A DNA stretch of 13,227 bases from Anaerolineales bacterium (GTDB taxonomy: Bacteria; Chloroflexota; Anaerolineae; Anaerolineales; Villigracilaceae): assembly GCA_016789485.1 (NCBI GenBank), contig JAEURE010000043.1, forward strand, positions 1 to 13,227, given 5' to 3'. A model generated the notes under the pieces. The model did not search any database, was not told where the DNA came from, and saw only the letters and a program-made list of their open reading frames with translations. The translations under genes were made by a program, and so were the position numbers. How positions within the stretch are numbered: the stretch's first letter is position 1; every line of letters begins with the position of its first letter. Below are positions 1 through 5,875 of this stretch, piece after piece.

Positions 1-239
1 ACGCGCTGAACCCAGTTGATGCCGTCCAATCTTTGGACGACGCGAATGCCCCGTCGGCGAGCCCTGTTCAGGTCAAGTAAGAAGCGAGTGCCTGCGATGA
101 CGAGAACTGCGTCAGATTTGGCAGAGAGATCGTAAGTCACGTCAATGCCGCGGGAGAGTAATCCCTGTTCAAATTTCAAACGGAAGGATGCCATGCCGCC
201 AGTCCCCTGCACGAAAGGCGTGATACAAATGCGAGTCAT
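1..239 (-). CDS. Glycosyltransferase, N-terminal fragment (cut by window edge)
   Basis: The minus strand from the ATG at 239 stays open to base 1, giving about 79 residues of a longer protein. It starts MTRICITPFVQGTGGMASFR, has a Gly-rich turn (GTGGMASFRLKFEQGL), a second strand with VLVIAGTRF, and then RVVQRLDGINW. This order (first strand, glycine loop, helix, then an R-L-D-G segment) is what I know from GT4/GT1-type glycosyltransferases of the GT-B fold, where the N-terminal domain binds the acceptor. The catalytic C-terminal half, which would carry the donor-binding motif, is outside the window, so sugar and acceptor cannot be named. No Shine-Dalgarno sequence precedes the ATG; a TATAAT lies six bases upstream instead (see the promoter entry). 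It is divergent from the kinase at 319. Confidence 0.7.
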   Translation of the reverse strand, partial: MTRICITPFVQGTGGMASFRLKFEQGLLSRGIDVTYDLSAKSDAVLVIAGTRFLLDLNRARRRGIRVVQRLDGINWVQR

Positions 240-245
240 AAATTT

Positions 246-272
246 ATTATATCGTAGGGATGTGTCTCACAA
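246..272 (-). promoter_or_regulatory. Candidate leaderless promoter of the glycosyltransferase
   Basis: Read on the minus strand, a perfect TATAAT occupies 251-246 and the ATG begins at 239, leaving a six-base gap. Transcription would therefore start at or next to the A of the start codon. A weak -35 (TTGTGA, 272-267) lies 15 bases upstream of the -10, shorter than the usual 17. There is no purine-rich ribosome binding site in the gap. Confidence 0.5.
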
Positions 273-318
273 TAATTATGGTATCCTTGCTTAACATCAT
301 TCAGGGAGCATTTATTTT

Positions 319-954
319 ATGTACATAGCCATCGAAGGGGTGATCGGCGTGGGCAAAACCACGCTGGCACGCCTGCTGCAACCGTCATTCGAAGCGGAAG
401 TGCTGTTGGAAATCTTTGAAGAGAATCCGTTCCTCTCCGATTTTTACGCAGACCGCGCACGATATGCTTTTCAAACTCAAATTTTCTTTTTGCTCAGCCG
501 TTATCATCAACAGAATAACAACGTCCCGAAAATTCTTGCGGAAAATAAAAGCCTGATCTCAGATTACACCTTTGCAAAAGATGCGCTCTTTGCAGGCATC
601 AACCTGAAAGGTGACGAGCTGGACATGTACCACAAAGTACATGAGGCGCTCGGAGAAAAAATACCCAAGCCCAACCTGCTCGTGTATTTGCAAGCCAGCA
701 CGGATACGCTCATGAACCGCATCGCCTTTCGTGACAGACCGTATGAACGCCAGATGGAACGAAGCTACATCAACGAGTTGAACATCGCATATGAAGACTT
801 TTTCTCAAAGCCATTCGACCACACACCTGTCCTAAAAATAGAAACAAACGATCTGGATATTATCCACAACACAGAGCATCTCAGGCTGATCGAAAACCGC
901 ATCCGCGAGACTCTAAATCTGCCCCCGTTTCAACCGAGTTTGCCGTTAGAATAG
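319..954 (+). CDS. Deoxynucleoside kinase, deoxyguanosine kinase-like
   Basis: This 211-residue protein phosphorylates a deoxynucleoside with ATP, a cytosolic salvage step towards dNTPs. The P-loop GVIGVGKTT is at residues 7-15. E31 is the expected catalytic base, followed by ENPFLSDFY. The position that carries Asp-Arg-Ser in most family members reads D82-Y83-T84 (SDYTFAKDALFA). This Asp-Tyr form is what I remember from the Bacillus Dgk type. The lid segment FRDRPYERQM supplies the arginines for the transition state. The length is normal for bacterial dNKs. The start is supported by GGGAG at 304-308, ten bases before the ATG. The stop TAG overlaps the ribosome binding region of the next gene (11 bases between genes), so the two form an operon. 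Family is certain; preference for dGuo over dAdo or dCyd is inferred from subtype resemblance. Confidence 0.85.
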   Translation: MYIAIEGVIGVGKTTLARLLQPSFEAEVLLEIFEENPFLSDFYADRARYAFQTQIFFLLSRYHQQNNNVPKILAENKSLISDYTFAKDALFAGINLKGDELDMYHKVHEALGEKIPKPNLLVYLQASTDTLMNRIAFRDRPYERQMERSYINELNIAYEDFFSKPFDHTPVLKIETNDLDIIHNTEHLRLIENRIRETLNLPPFQPSLPLE

Positions 955-965
955 GCAGGAATATC

Positions 966-1988
966 ATGCGCGTCACTCGAGATTCCCTCCTCCGCATCGC
1001 CAAAGAGACCGTTCAGGAACGGGTGTATAACGACCCTGAAATCATTGCCGCGTACCTGACAGGCTCCCTGCTCAGCGCAGATCCCATGCTCGGGGGCACC
1101 GCCGATATTGACCTGGTCTTTGTTACCAAAAATCAACCTGCCAAAGCGCGCGAGTTCGTAAAACTAACCCCAGACTTTCATCTTGATATCAGCCGCCGCG
1201 CAAAAGATGAATTCAAGTCACCCCGCGAATTGCGCGGCGACCCATGGCTCGGCTTTGAGATGTACGCGCCCATGCTGTTATATGAACGCGAGAAATTCTT
1301 CGACTTCGTACAAGCCAGTCTGCGCGCGGGATTTGAATTTGAACAACCCCCGCTCATGCTGCAACGTTGCCGCACCCTGCTATCCCACGGACGCAGCATT
1401 TGGATGGATTTGAACGAACTCGATAAACCTGCGGGGCCAACAGAAATCCGAAAATATATGAAGTCGCTTTTCCATGCCATCAATACTGTAGCGGAAATAA
1501 GCGGTTCACCCATTCAGGAACGCAGGCTGCTGCTTGAGTTCCCTGCGCGTGCCGAAGCCGCCCAAAAACCCGGCATGGTCGCCGCAGCATACGGTCTGAT
1601 TGGCGCAAACAATGTGGATGTAGAAAAAGTAAAAAGCTGGCAGGCAGATTGGAAAGCCGCATTTAAACTGGCAAGCGAGAAAGCGGATGTGGATGTCCGC
1701 ATTCACGCCACGCGCCTGAATTACTACGAAAAAGCCGTCAAAGCCCTGCTGGAAGGCGAAACGCCTCTTTCCGCGCTCTGGCCGCTCCTGCACACCTGGA
1801 CCCTCTCCGCTGAAGTATTATCCGGCGACCATTTGCAATTCTGGCAAAAGGCGTGCAGCGAGCTGGGTCTGCTTGGAGATAGATTTGCCGAACGAGTGGA
1901 GGGCCTCGATCATTTCATTGACGAGATCGAAGCCACGCTTGATGAAATCGCCACAGAAAACGGACTGGAAACATTTGCAGGAGTATAG
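966..1988 (+). CDS. Nucleotidyltransferase-fold protein of unknown substrate
   Basis: This 340-residue protein opens with a Pol-beta type nucleotidyltransferase core. G33-S34 (AYLTGSLL), then D47 and D49 in ADIDLVFV, match the GS-x(n)-DxD pattern, and D74 (FHLDIS) is in place as the third metal-binding acid. The rest (about residues 90-340) is mostly predicted helix, with conserved-looking segments such as RGDPWLGFEMY and LLSHGRSIWMDL. The architecture resembles aminoglycoside-type nucleotidyltransferases and minimal NTases, but I do not recognise a named subfamily. I recall similar unnamed proteins in other Anaerolineae. AGGA (957-960), five bases before the ATG, sets the start, just after the stop of the dNK gene. 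The operon ends in a strong terminator. All three acidic residues are present, so activity is likely; the substrate (nucleotide, antibiotic, RNA or protein) is unknown. Confidence 0.65.
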   Translation: MRVTRDSLLRIAKETVQERVYNDPEIIAAYLTGSLLSADPMLGGTADIDLVFVTKNQPAKAREFVKLTPDFHLDISRRAKDEFKSPRELRGDPWLGFEMYAPMLLYEREKFFDFVQASLRAGFEFEQPPLMLQRCRTLLSHGRSIWMDLNELDKPAGPTEIRKYMKSLFHAINTVAEISGSPIQERRLLLEFPARAEAAQKPGMVAAAYGLIGANNVDVEKVKSWQADWKAAFKLASEKADVDVRIHATRLNYYEKAVKALLEGETPLSALWPLLHTWTLSAEVLSGDHLQFWQKACSELGLLGDRFAERVEGLDHFIDEIEATLDEIATENGLETFAGV

Positions 1989-1994
1989 TCAACC

Positions 1995-2029
1995 AAACTT
2001 CCGAAGCCTTAAGGTTTCGGAAGTTTTTT
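1995..2029 (+). terminator. Rho-independent terminator of the kinase-nucleotidyltransferase operon
   Basis: AACTTCCGAAGCC (1996-2008) pairs with GGTTTCGGAAGTT (2013-2025) around a TTAA loop. That is 13 pairs with one G-T wobble, extendable by one A-T pair, followed by a T run to 2029. It starts seven bases after the stop codon. Confidence 0.9.
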
Positions 2030-2059
2030 ATAAGCAAATCCTGTGATTAAACGGGAAGG

Positions 2060-2089
2060 TCGACACATCCCGATTCTCAAACATATCTT
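2060..2089 (+). promoter_or_regulatory. Weak candidate promoter for pyrB
   Basis: TCGACA (2060-2065) and TATCTT (2084-2089) are 18 bases apart, each resembling the sigma-70 hexamers. It lies after the upstream terminator, so pyrB needs a promoter in this stretch, but the match is modest. I see no PyrR-type attenuator or pyrimidine-sensing leader between here and the gene. Confidence 0.25.
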
Positions 2090-2093
2090 ATTT

Positions 2094-2114
2094 GTCATTC
2101 GCCTTCGCAATGAC
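2094..2114 (+). repeat. Small REP-like hairpin upstream of pyrB
   Basis: GTCATTCG and CG(C)AATGAC form an eight-pair stem with one bulged C and a four-base loop. The sequence resembles part of dispersed intergenic repeats with a GTCATTGCGA core that I remember from several bacterial genomes, including Chloroflexota. Only one copy is in this window. Confidence 0.35.
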
Positions 2115-2140
2115 GAGAAACCACCAAAGGAGATTTAATT

Positions 2141-3124
2141 ATGCCCTCAAGTTCTTCATCCCCCTACCTGCCGTTTGGCGAAAATAAAAATGCCGCGTGG
2201 TACGGCAAAGACATCATTTCCGTAAAACAGTTCAGCCGCGCAGACCTTGAATATGTATTCGGCGTGGCGCATGAAATGCGCGGCATGGTCGAACGGGTTG
2301 GAACGTTCGATTTACTCAAAGGAAAAATCCTGGCGAATCTGTTTTATGAGCCGTCCACTCGTACTTCATCATCCTTTACTGCGGCAATGGAAAGGCTTGG
2401 CGGTTCGGTCATTCCGATCAACGAAGTGAAGTACTCCTCGGTTTCAAAAGGCGAGAGTCTGCCCGATACCATCCGCACACTGGAATGCTATGCGGATGTG
2501 ATCGTGCTGCGTCACCCGGAAACAGGCTCAGCCTCCATAGCGGCGAAAGCGGCGCGAAAACCCATCATCAACGCGGGCGATGGCGTAGGCGAACATCCTA
2601 CCCAGGCCTTACTGGACACCTTCACGATTTTCGAGGAACTAGGAGCAGGACAGGTGGACGGCATGACCGTAACCATGCTCGGCGACCTGAAATACGGGCG
2701 CACCGTCCATTCGCTGGCGCGTTTGCTTTCATTATTCAACGTGAAGTTAAATTATGTCTCGCCTGATATTTTGAAAATGCCAAAGGAAGTGATGAACGAA
2801 GTAGGGGAAAAAGGAATCCCACAGGCAGAATTTGGCAAACTCGAAGATGTTTTACCTGAGACCGATGTGCTGTATGTGACTCGTGTCCAAAAGGAAAGGT
2901 TTGAAGACCCCGCAGATTATGAAAAGGTAAAAAACTCCTTTGTAGTGGATACAGAAATCATGAAGGCCGCAAAAAAGGAAATGATCGTCATGCATCCGCT
3001 CCCGCGCGTGACCGAGATCAGCATGGACTTTGACGACGACCCTCGCGCAGCCTACTTCCGCCAGATGGAATATGGCTTGTATGTGAGAATGGCACTGCTG
3101 GCAATGGTGCTGGGCAAGGCGTAA
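2141..3124 (+). CDS. pyrB: Aspartate carbamoyltransferase catalytic chain
   Basis: PyrB condenses carbamoyl phosphate with L-aspartate to N-carbamoyl-aspartate, the committed step of de novo pyrimidine synthesis. All active-site elements are visible: S72-T73-R74-T75 (carbamoyl phosphate loop), K103 in VSKGES (contributed to the neighbouring subunit), H152 and Q155 in [10 protein letters not shown]187 in [13 protein letters not shown]248 in [10 protein letters not shown], and H285-P-L-P288-[13 protein letters not shown] and YVTRVQKER match the E. coli-type chain, which partners regulatory PyrI, rather than the Bacillus type. No pyrI gene is in the window. At 327 residues it has about 15 extra at the Ser-rich N-terminus. 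AAAGGAGA (2126-2133), eight bases from the ATG, fixes the start. It appears monocistronic, between the terminators at 1995 and 3139. Confidence 0.97.
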   Translation: MPSSSSSPYLPFGENKNAAWYGKDIISVKQFSRADLEYVFGVAHEMRGMVERVGTFDLLKGKILANLFYEPSTRTSSSFTAAMERLGGSVIPINEVKYSSVSKGESLPDTIRTLECYADVIVLRHPETGSASIAAKAARKPIINAGDGVGEHPTQALLDTFTIFEELGAGQVDGMTVTMLGDLKYGRTVHSLARLLSLFNVKLNYVSPDILKMPKEVMNEVGEKGIPQAEFGKLEDVLPETDVLYVTRVQKERFEDPADYEKVKNSFVVDTEIMKAAKKEMIVMHPLPRVTEISMDFDDDPRAAYFRQMEYGLYVRMALLAMVLGKA

Positions 3125-3137
3125 GATAAGCGATAAG

Positions 3138-3178
3138 AAAAAAACGAGTTGTGAGACAGTCTCACAACTCGTTTTTTA
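3138..3178. terminator. Bidirectional terminator between pyrB and the convergent kinase
   Basis: A perfect inverted repeat with 19-base arms (3139-3157 and 3159-3177) is centred on one base. Its core is ACGAGTTGTGAGAC and its complement, flanked by an A run on the left and a T run on the right. It can end transcription from both strands: pyrB stops at 3124 and the minus-strand kinase stops at 3198. Confidence 0.93.
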
Positions 3179-3197
3179 TTTCTATTTCGCGTTATTA

Positions 3198-3863
3198 TTA
3201 ATCTTCTGCAGCTCTCGCCATTTCTTCAGGCTCAAAAACCACCTCTTCTTTTCCAGTCAACTTATCGTCAATTTTCGAAACGATCAAGCGCAGATGGCCG
3301 TTGTGAGCCACATAGTCCAGGTCGTCTGCAGGGACGGCAAGCACGGGGCAAAGCGTAAAGTTCTCGATCCATGACTCGTACAAATCATTGAGATTTTGCA
3401 GATATTCTGGCGTGATCTTGCGCTCGTAGTCGCGTCCACGGGAATTGATGCGATGCATCAAGGTATCCACCGAAGCGCGCAGATAAATAACAAGATCTGG
3501 CGGGGGCAGGAATTGCACAGCGGTTTCGTACAGCTCGCGATAGGTTTGATAATCACGCTCTGCGATATTTCCCTGTTGATACAAATTGTGAGCAAATATT
3601 TCAGCATCTTCATAGACACTGCGGTCCTGCACCACGGAATTGGGATGCTGTGCAAGGCTAAGATGGGAGCGCAGACGGTGGGTCAGGAAGAAAACCTGTG
3701 AATGGAACGCCCAGGCAGACATGTTCTGATAAAAATCAGCAAGATAGGGATTTTCGGTTACAGGTTCATAGAACGGGTCCCAGCTCATCTGTTCACACAG
3801 CATTTTTACAAGCGTGGACTTTCCAACACCGATGTTGCCCGCAATGGCTATAAATTTTTTCAT
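3198..3863 (-). CDS. Deoxynucleoside kinase, deoxyadenosine kinase-like
   Basis: This is a second deoxynucleoside kinase of 221 residues. The P-loop GNIGVGKST is at residues 9-17. E33 in FYEPVTENPYLADFY is the catalytic base, D80-R81-S82 in QDRSVYEDAEIFA is the complete substrate-binding motif, and the lid RGRDYER is at 142-148. QDRSxYEDAEIFA is typical of bacterial dAdo kinases and dCK/dAK enzymes such as those of lactobacilli and Bacillus Dck. An acidic tail (about residues 205-221) extends past the core. It is a diverged paralog of the enzyme at 319-954, which has D-Y-T in place of D-R-S; the two together could cover purine deoxynucleoside salvage. The ribosome binding site is weak (GAGAGAG before the ATG). 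It converges on pyrB and shares its terminator. The exact substrate is inferred. Confidence 0.85.
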   Translation of the reverse strand: MKKFIAIAGNIGVGKSTLVKMLCEQMSWDPFYEPVTENPYLADFYQNMSAWAFHSQVFFLTHRLRSHLSLAQHPNSVVQDRSVYEDAEIFAHNLYQQGNIAERDYQTYRELYETAVQFLPPPDLVIYLRASVDTLMHRINSRGRDYERKITPEYLQNLNDLYESWIENFTLCPVLAVPADDLDYVAHNGHLRLIVSKIDDKLTGKEEVVFEPEEMARAAED

Positions 3864-3898
3864 GAAACTCTCTCGTCGGGGGAATTTTTATTTTTCTT

Positions 3899-3907
3899 AT
3901 CTTACCA
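3899..3907 (-). promoter_or_regulatory. Possible extended -10 promoter of the minus-strand kinase
   Basis: On the minus strand TGGTAAGAT fits the extended -10 form (TG, one base, then TAAGAT at 3904-3899). No good -35 lies 17 bases upstream. It would give a leader of roughly 28 bases. The upstream DsbA-like gene is closed off by its own terminator, so a promoter is needed here. Confidence 0.35.
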
Positions 3908-3947
3908 CCGAGTGAACAGCACGAGCGGAGTTTTAAGATTAGGCTTT

Positions 3948-3978
3948 AAAAACAAAAGGGCGGGTGATGAACCCGCCC
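3948..3978 (-). terminator. Terminator of the DsbA-like gene
   Basis: On the minus strand GGGCGGGT (3978-3971) pairs with ACCCGCCC (3965-3958) around a five-base loop, followed by TTTTGTTTTT. The GC-rich stem plus T tract lies about 20 bases after the stop codon at 3997. Confidence 0.9.
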
Positions 3979-3996
3979 AAATAAAACCGCAAATTC

Positions 3997-4812
3997 CTAT
4001 GGGATTTCGCCAGCGATTTCCTTGTCGATCAACTGCTGGAAGCTGGAGAGCGGCTGAGCACCGACAATTGCCAGGCCATTGATAAAGAACGTGGGAGTGG
4101 ATTGAACGCCAAGATCCAGGGCAAAATTCATATCCTGCTGAATAAAATCATCGTGCTTGCCGCTGGAAAGGCAGGCAGTAAATTCATCCACATTCAAATT
4201 GAGGTCGGTGGCATATTGAATAAAAGTTGCCTGGTCCAACACTTCACTGCTGAACAACTTTTCGTGATAATCCCAGTAGGCATTTTGGTCGTTCGCACAA
4301 AGCGATGCAACCGCCGAAGGCATTGCATCCGGGTGAATGGATGTGAGCGGCAGGTTGCGATAGACGAAACGAATCTGATTCGGGTACGCATCCAACAAAG
4401 CTTGATACGTCTCATCATGGAAGCGGCGGCAGAAGGGACACTGGAAGTCGCTGAACTCCACAATGGTGATAGGCGCATCTTCCGGGCCAATGCTTGGATA
4501 GCCTTCGGTGGGAATATCGTAGCGGACAAATTGCGGCTGTGCTGTTGGCGCTTCAACAACTTCGCCTGACGGCTGCTGCGCGGCTGCCGCTTGAGCAGGA
4601 ACCGCCGCTGCGGCAGTGGTTCCGCGTCCCCAAAGAACATAGCCGACGAGAATACCGACGCCAAAGGCAAGCACAACAAGCACGGAATAAAAATGGCTGC
4701 GCTTGAAAGTGATGAATTCTTCAGCGTCTGGGGCTGTTACTTGTTCTTCTTCAATAAGAATGGGAATGGATCCCTTTTCAACAGAGGTGGATTTTTTAGT
4801 TTTTGTAGGCAT
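3997..4812 (-). CDS. Membrane-anchored DsbA-like thiol oxidoreductase
   Basis: This 271-residue protein has a charged cytoplasmic N-terminus (1-38), one membrane helix (about 41-61, SVLVVLAFGVGILVGYVL), an Ala/Pro-rich linker (65-92), and a Thioredoxin_4/DsbA domain outside the membrane. The redox motif is C125-P-F-C128 (FSDFQCPFCRRFH), and the cis-proline is P240 in QSTPTFFING. Two more cysteines, C172 and C214, could form a structural disulfide. Members of this family oxidise or isomerise exported protein thiols. No quinone-coupled partner (DsbB or VKOR) is in the window. It is transcribed alone, with a terminator after it, and lies divergent from the small membrane gene at 4922. There is no ribosome binding site before the ATG; a TATAAT lies eight bases upstream, suggesting a leaderless mRNA. 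Oxidase versus isomerase role is not decided. Confidence 0.88.
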   Translation of the reverse strand: MPTKTKKSTSVEKGSIPILIEEEQVTAPDAEEFITFKRSHFYSVLVVLAFGVGILVGYVLWGRGTTAAAAVPAQAAAAQQPSGEVVEAPTAQPQFVRYDIPTEGYPSIGPEDAPITIVEFSDFQCPFCRRFHDETYQALLDAYPNQIRFVYRNLPLTSIHPDAMPSAVASLCANDQNAYWDYHEKLFSSEVLDQATFIQYATDLNLNVDEFTACLSSGKHDDFIQQDMNFALDLGVQSTPTFFINGLAIVGAQPLSSFQQLIDKEIAGEIP

Positions 4813-4820
4813 GAGGCAAA

Positions 4821-4848
4821 ATTATAGTCCTTCTGCAGGATTTGTGGA
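4821..4848 (-). promoter_or_regulatory. Candidate leaderless promoter of the DsbA-like gene
   Basis: On the minus strand a perfect TATAAT (4826-4821) is followed by TTTGCCTC and then the ATG at 4812. The start of transcription would fall at, or within two bases of, the start codon. A -35-like TCCACA (4848-4843) is 16 bases upstream. No Shine-Dalgarno sequence fits in the gap. Confidence 0.5.
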
Positions 4849-4921
4849 GAGTACCTTAGTTTGAATTAATGTGCATCTTTTTATCAAAACCTGCGTATAC
4901 ATTTGTGAACTGGAGGTTCTA

Positions 4922-5149
4922 ATGACTACTCAAACAAAACAACATATTCCCTGGTATTTGTGGCCGTTCGCCGCAATCTGGAAATTACTGGCAGTTATTG
5001 TCGAAATGACAGGCCGCTTCGTGGCCATGGTGCTGGGTCTTGTTCTGATCCTGGTTGGCGTCCTCGTCAGTTTGACGATCATCGGCGCAATCGTCGGTGT
5101 GCCATTGGCTATCATCGGCTTGCTGCTTTTACTGCGCGGGATATTCTAA
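4922..5149 (+). CDS. Small two-helix membrane protein
   Basis: I do not recognise a named family. The 75-residue product has a short polar start (MTTQTKQHIPWYLWPFAAIW) and then two long hydrophobic stretches, about residues 20-50 and 53-72. They contain spaced glycines (GLVLILVG, IIGAIVG, IIGLLLLLRG) that could pack helices against each other. It ends directly after R-G-I-F. GGAGG (4912-4916), five bases from the ATG, supports the start at 4922; the frame is open further upstream to 4871 but has no ribosome binding site there. I recall similar short Trp-Pro-Phe-starting membrane proteins in Chloroflexota genomes, without a function. It stands alone, divergent from the DsbA-like gene, and its stop codon runs into a bidirectional terminator. 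Confidence 0.75.
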   Translation: MTTQTKQHIPWYLWPFAAIWKLLAVIVEMTGRFVAMVLGLVLILVGVLVSLTIIGAIVGVPLAIIGLLLLLRGIF

Positions 5150-5190
5150 AAAAAGCGACGGTCTTTTATCAAATGACCGTCGCTTTTTTA
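5148..5190. terminator. Bidirectional terminator between the small membrane gene and msrQ
   Basis: GCGACGGTC (5155-5163) and GACCGTCGC (5175-5183) form a nine-pair stem, extended by six A-T pairs from the flanking A run (5149-5154) and T run (5184-5189). It serves both the plus gene, whose TAA (5147-5149) merges into the A run, and msrQ, whose stop is at 5192-5194. Confidence 0.93.
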
Positions 5191-5191
5191 T

Positions 5192-5872
5192 TTAAGGAGT
5201 ATCCACTTTGGGCTGTGTCACCTTTTTGGGAGGCAAAGGCAGGCCCCGGGCGCGAAAAGAAGCGAATGCTTTTCGAATGGCAGGGATTCGGAATGTCAGG
5301 AAGATCGCGAGGATCAACCCATAAATGAGTGGGCGGATGATGTCGCCTGAAAGGGAGAAGAGATCGCCCTTTTTGCTCCATGCATAATGTAGAACTGCAA
5401 GCGGGGCGATGAAGTAAACCAGTTGGTGCAGACGTTTCCAGTTTTTGCCGAGGCGTTTTTTCCAGATATCAAAGGATGTAAACGCAAGCGGCATGAGCAT
5501 GAGGAAGGTGAGCATGCCGACAACGATGTATGGTTTTTGCAGAACCGTCTGGGCGATGAGACTCCAGGCAAGGCCGTAATCCAGATCGACAAAAATGATG
5601 ACGTGGATGGTGGCATACATAAAGGCATATAAGCCGAGTGTGCGGCGGCGTTTGAGCGGCTCGCTCCATTTGAAGATGGTGTTGATGGGGGTACACATCA
5701 GTGAAAGCAAAAGCAAAGTGATGGCGTGCCGCCCGGTACGCTGCTCCAATTCCTGAATGGGGTTGATGGAGAATGTGCCTGTTATCAGCTCATAAAGAAT
5801 CCACGCTGCAGCCGACCAGGCATACAAGTGAATGGCAATTTGAAGAGGGGTAAAACGCGAGAGAAATTTCAT
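5192..5872 (-). CDS. msrQ: Haem-binding membrane subunit of methionine sulfoxide reductase
   Basis: MsrQ (formerly YedZ) is a b-type haem membrane protein that passes electrons from the respiratory chain or a flavin reductase to MsrP. The 226-residue protein has about six hydrophobic helices of the ferric-reductase-like fold. The family's histidines are present: H90 (YATIHVIIF), and H149 and H162 (KRLHQLVYF, LAVLHYAW), matching the haem-ligand positions of E. coli MsrQ. Further family signatures are RRTLGLYAF, KPYIVVGM, LAFTS and LGKNWKRLH. The C-terminus ends in a Pro/Lys-rich tail (about 205-226). The ATG lies three bases after the msrP stop with no clear ribosome binding site, so translation is probably coupled to msrP. 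It is the last gene of the operon. Confidence 0.93.
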   Translation of the reverse strand: MKFLSRFTPLQIAIHLYAWSAAAWILYELITGTFSINPIQELEQRTGRHAITLLLLSLMCTPINTIFKWSEPLKRRRTLGLYAFMYATIHVIIFVDLDYGLAWSLIAQTVLQKPYIVVGMLTFLMLMPLAFTSFDIWKKRLGKNWKRLHQLVYFIAPLAVLHYAWSKKGDLFSLSGDIIRPLIYGLILAIFLTFRIPAIRKAFASFRARGLPLPPKKVTQPKVDTP

Positions 5873-5875
5873 CGA

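Noticed and set aside
263..272. GTCTCACAA shared between the left promoter region and the pyrB terminator (3159-3167)
   Set aside because: Only nine bases match, the contexts differ, and the terminator copy is constrained by its own stem; probably chance.
2110..2180. Short open frame starting at the ATG just upstream of pyrB
   Set aside because: It runs out of frame into pyrB, has no ribosome binding site of its own and no leader-peptide features.
4102..4569. Plus-strand open frame of 155 codons
   Set aside because: It is antisense to the DsbA-like gene, which has clear motifs; the reading has no domain pattern and no ribosome binding site.
4871..4921. Longer N-terminus for the small membrane protein
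   Set aside because: Only the ATG at 4922 has a Shine-Dalgarno sequence (GGAGG), and the added residues would sit in the promoter region.
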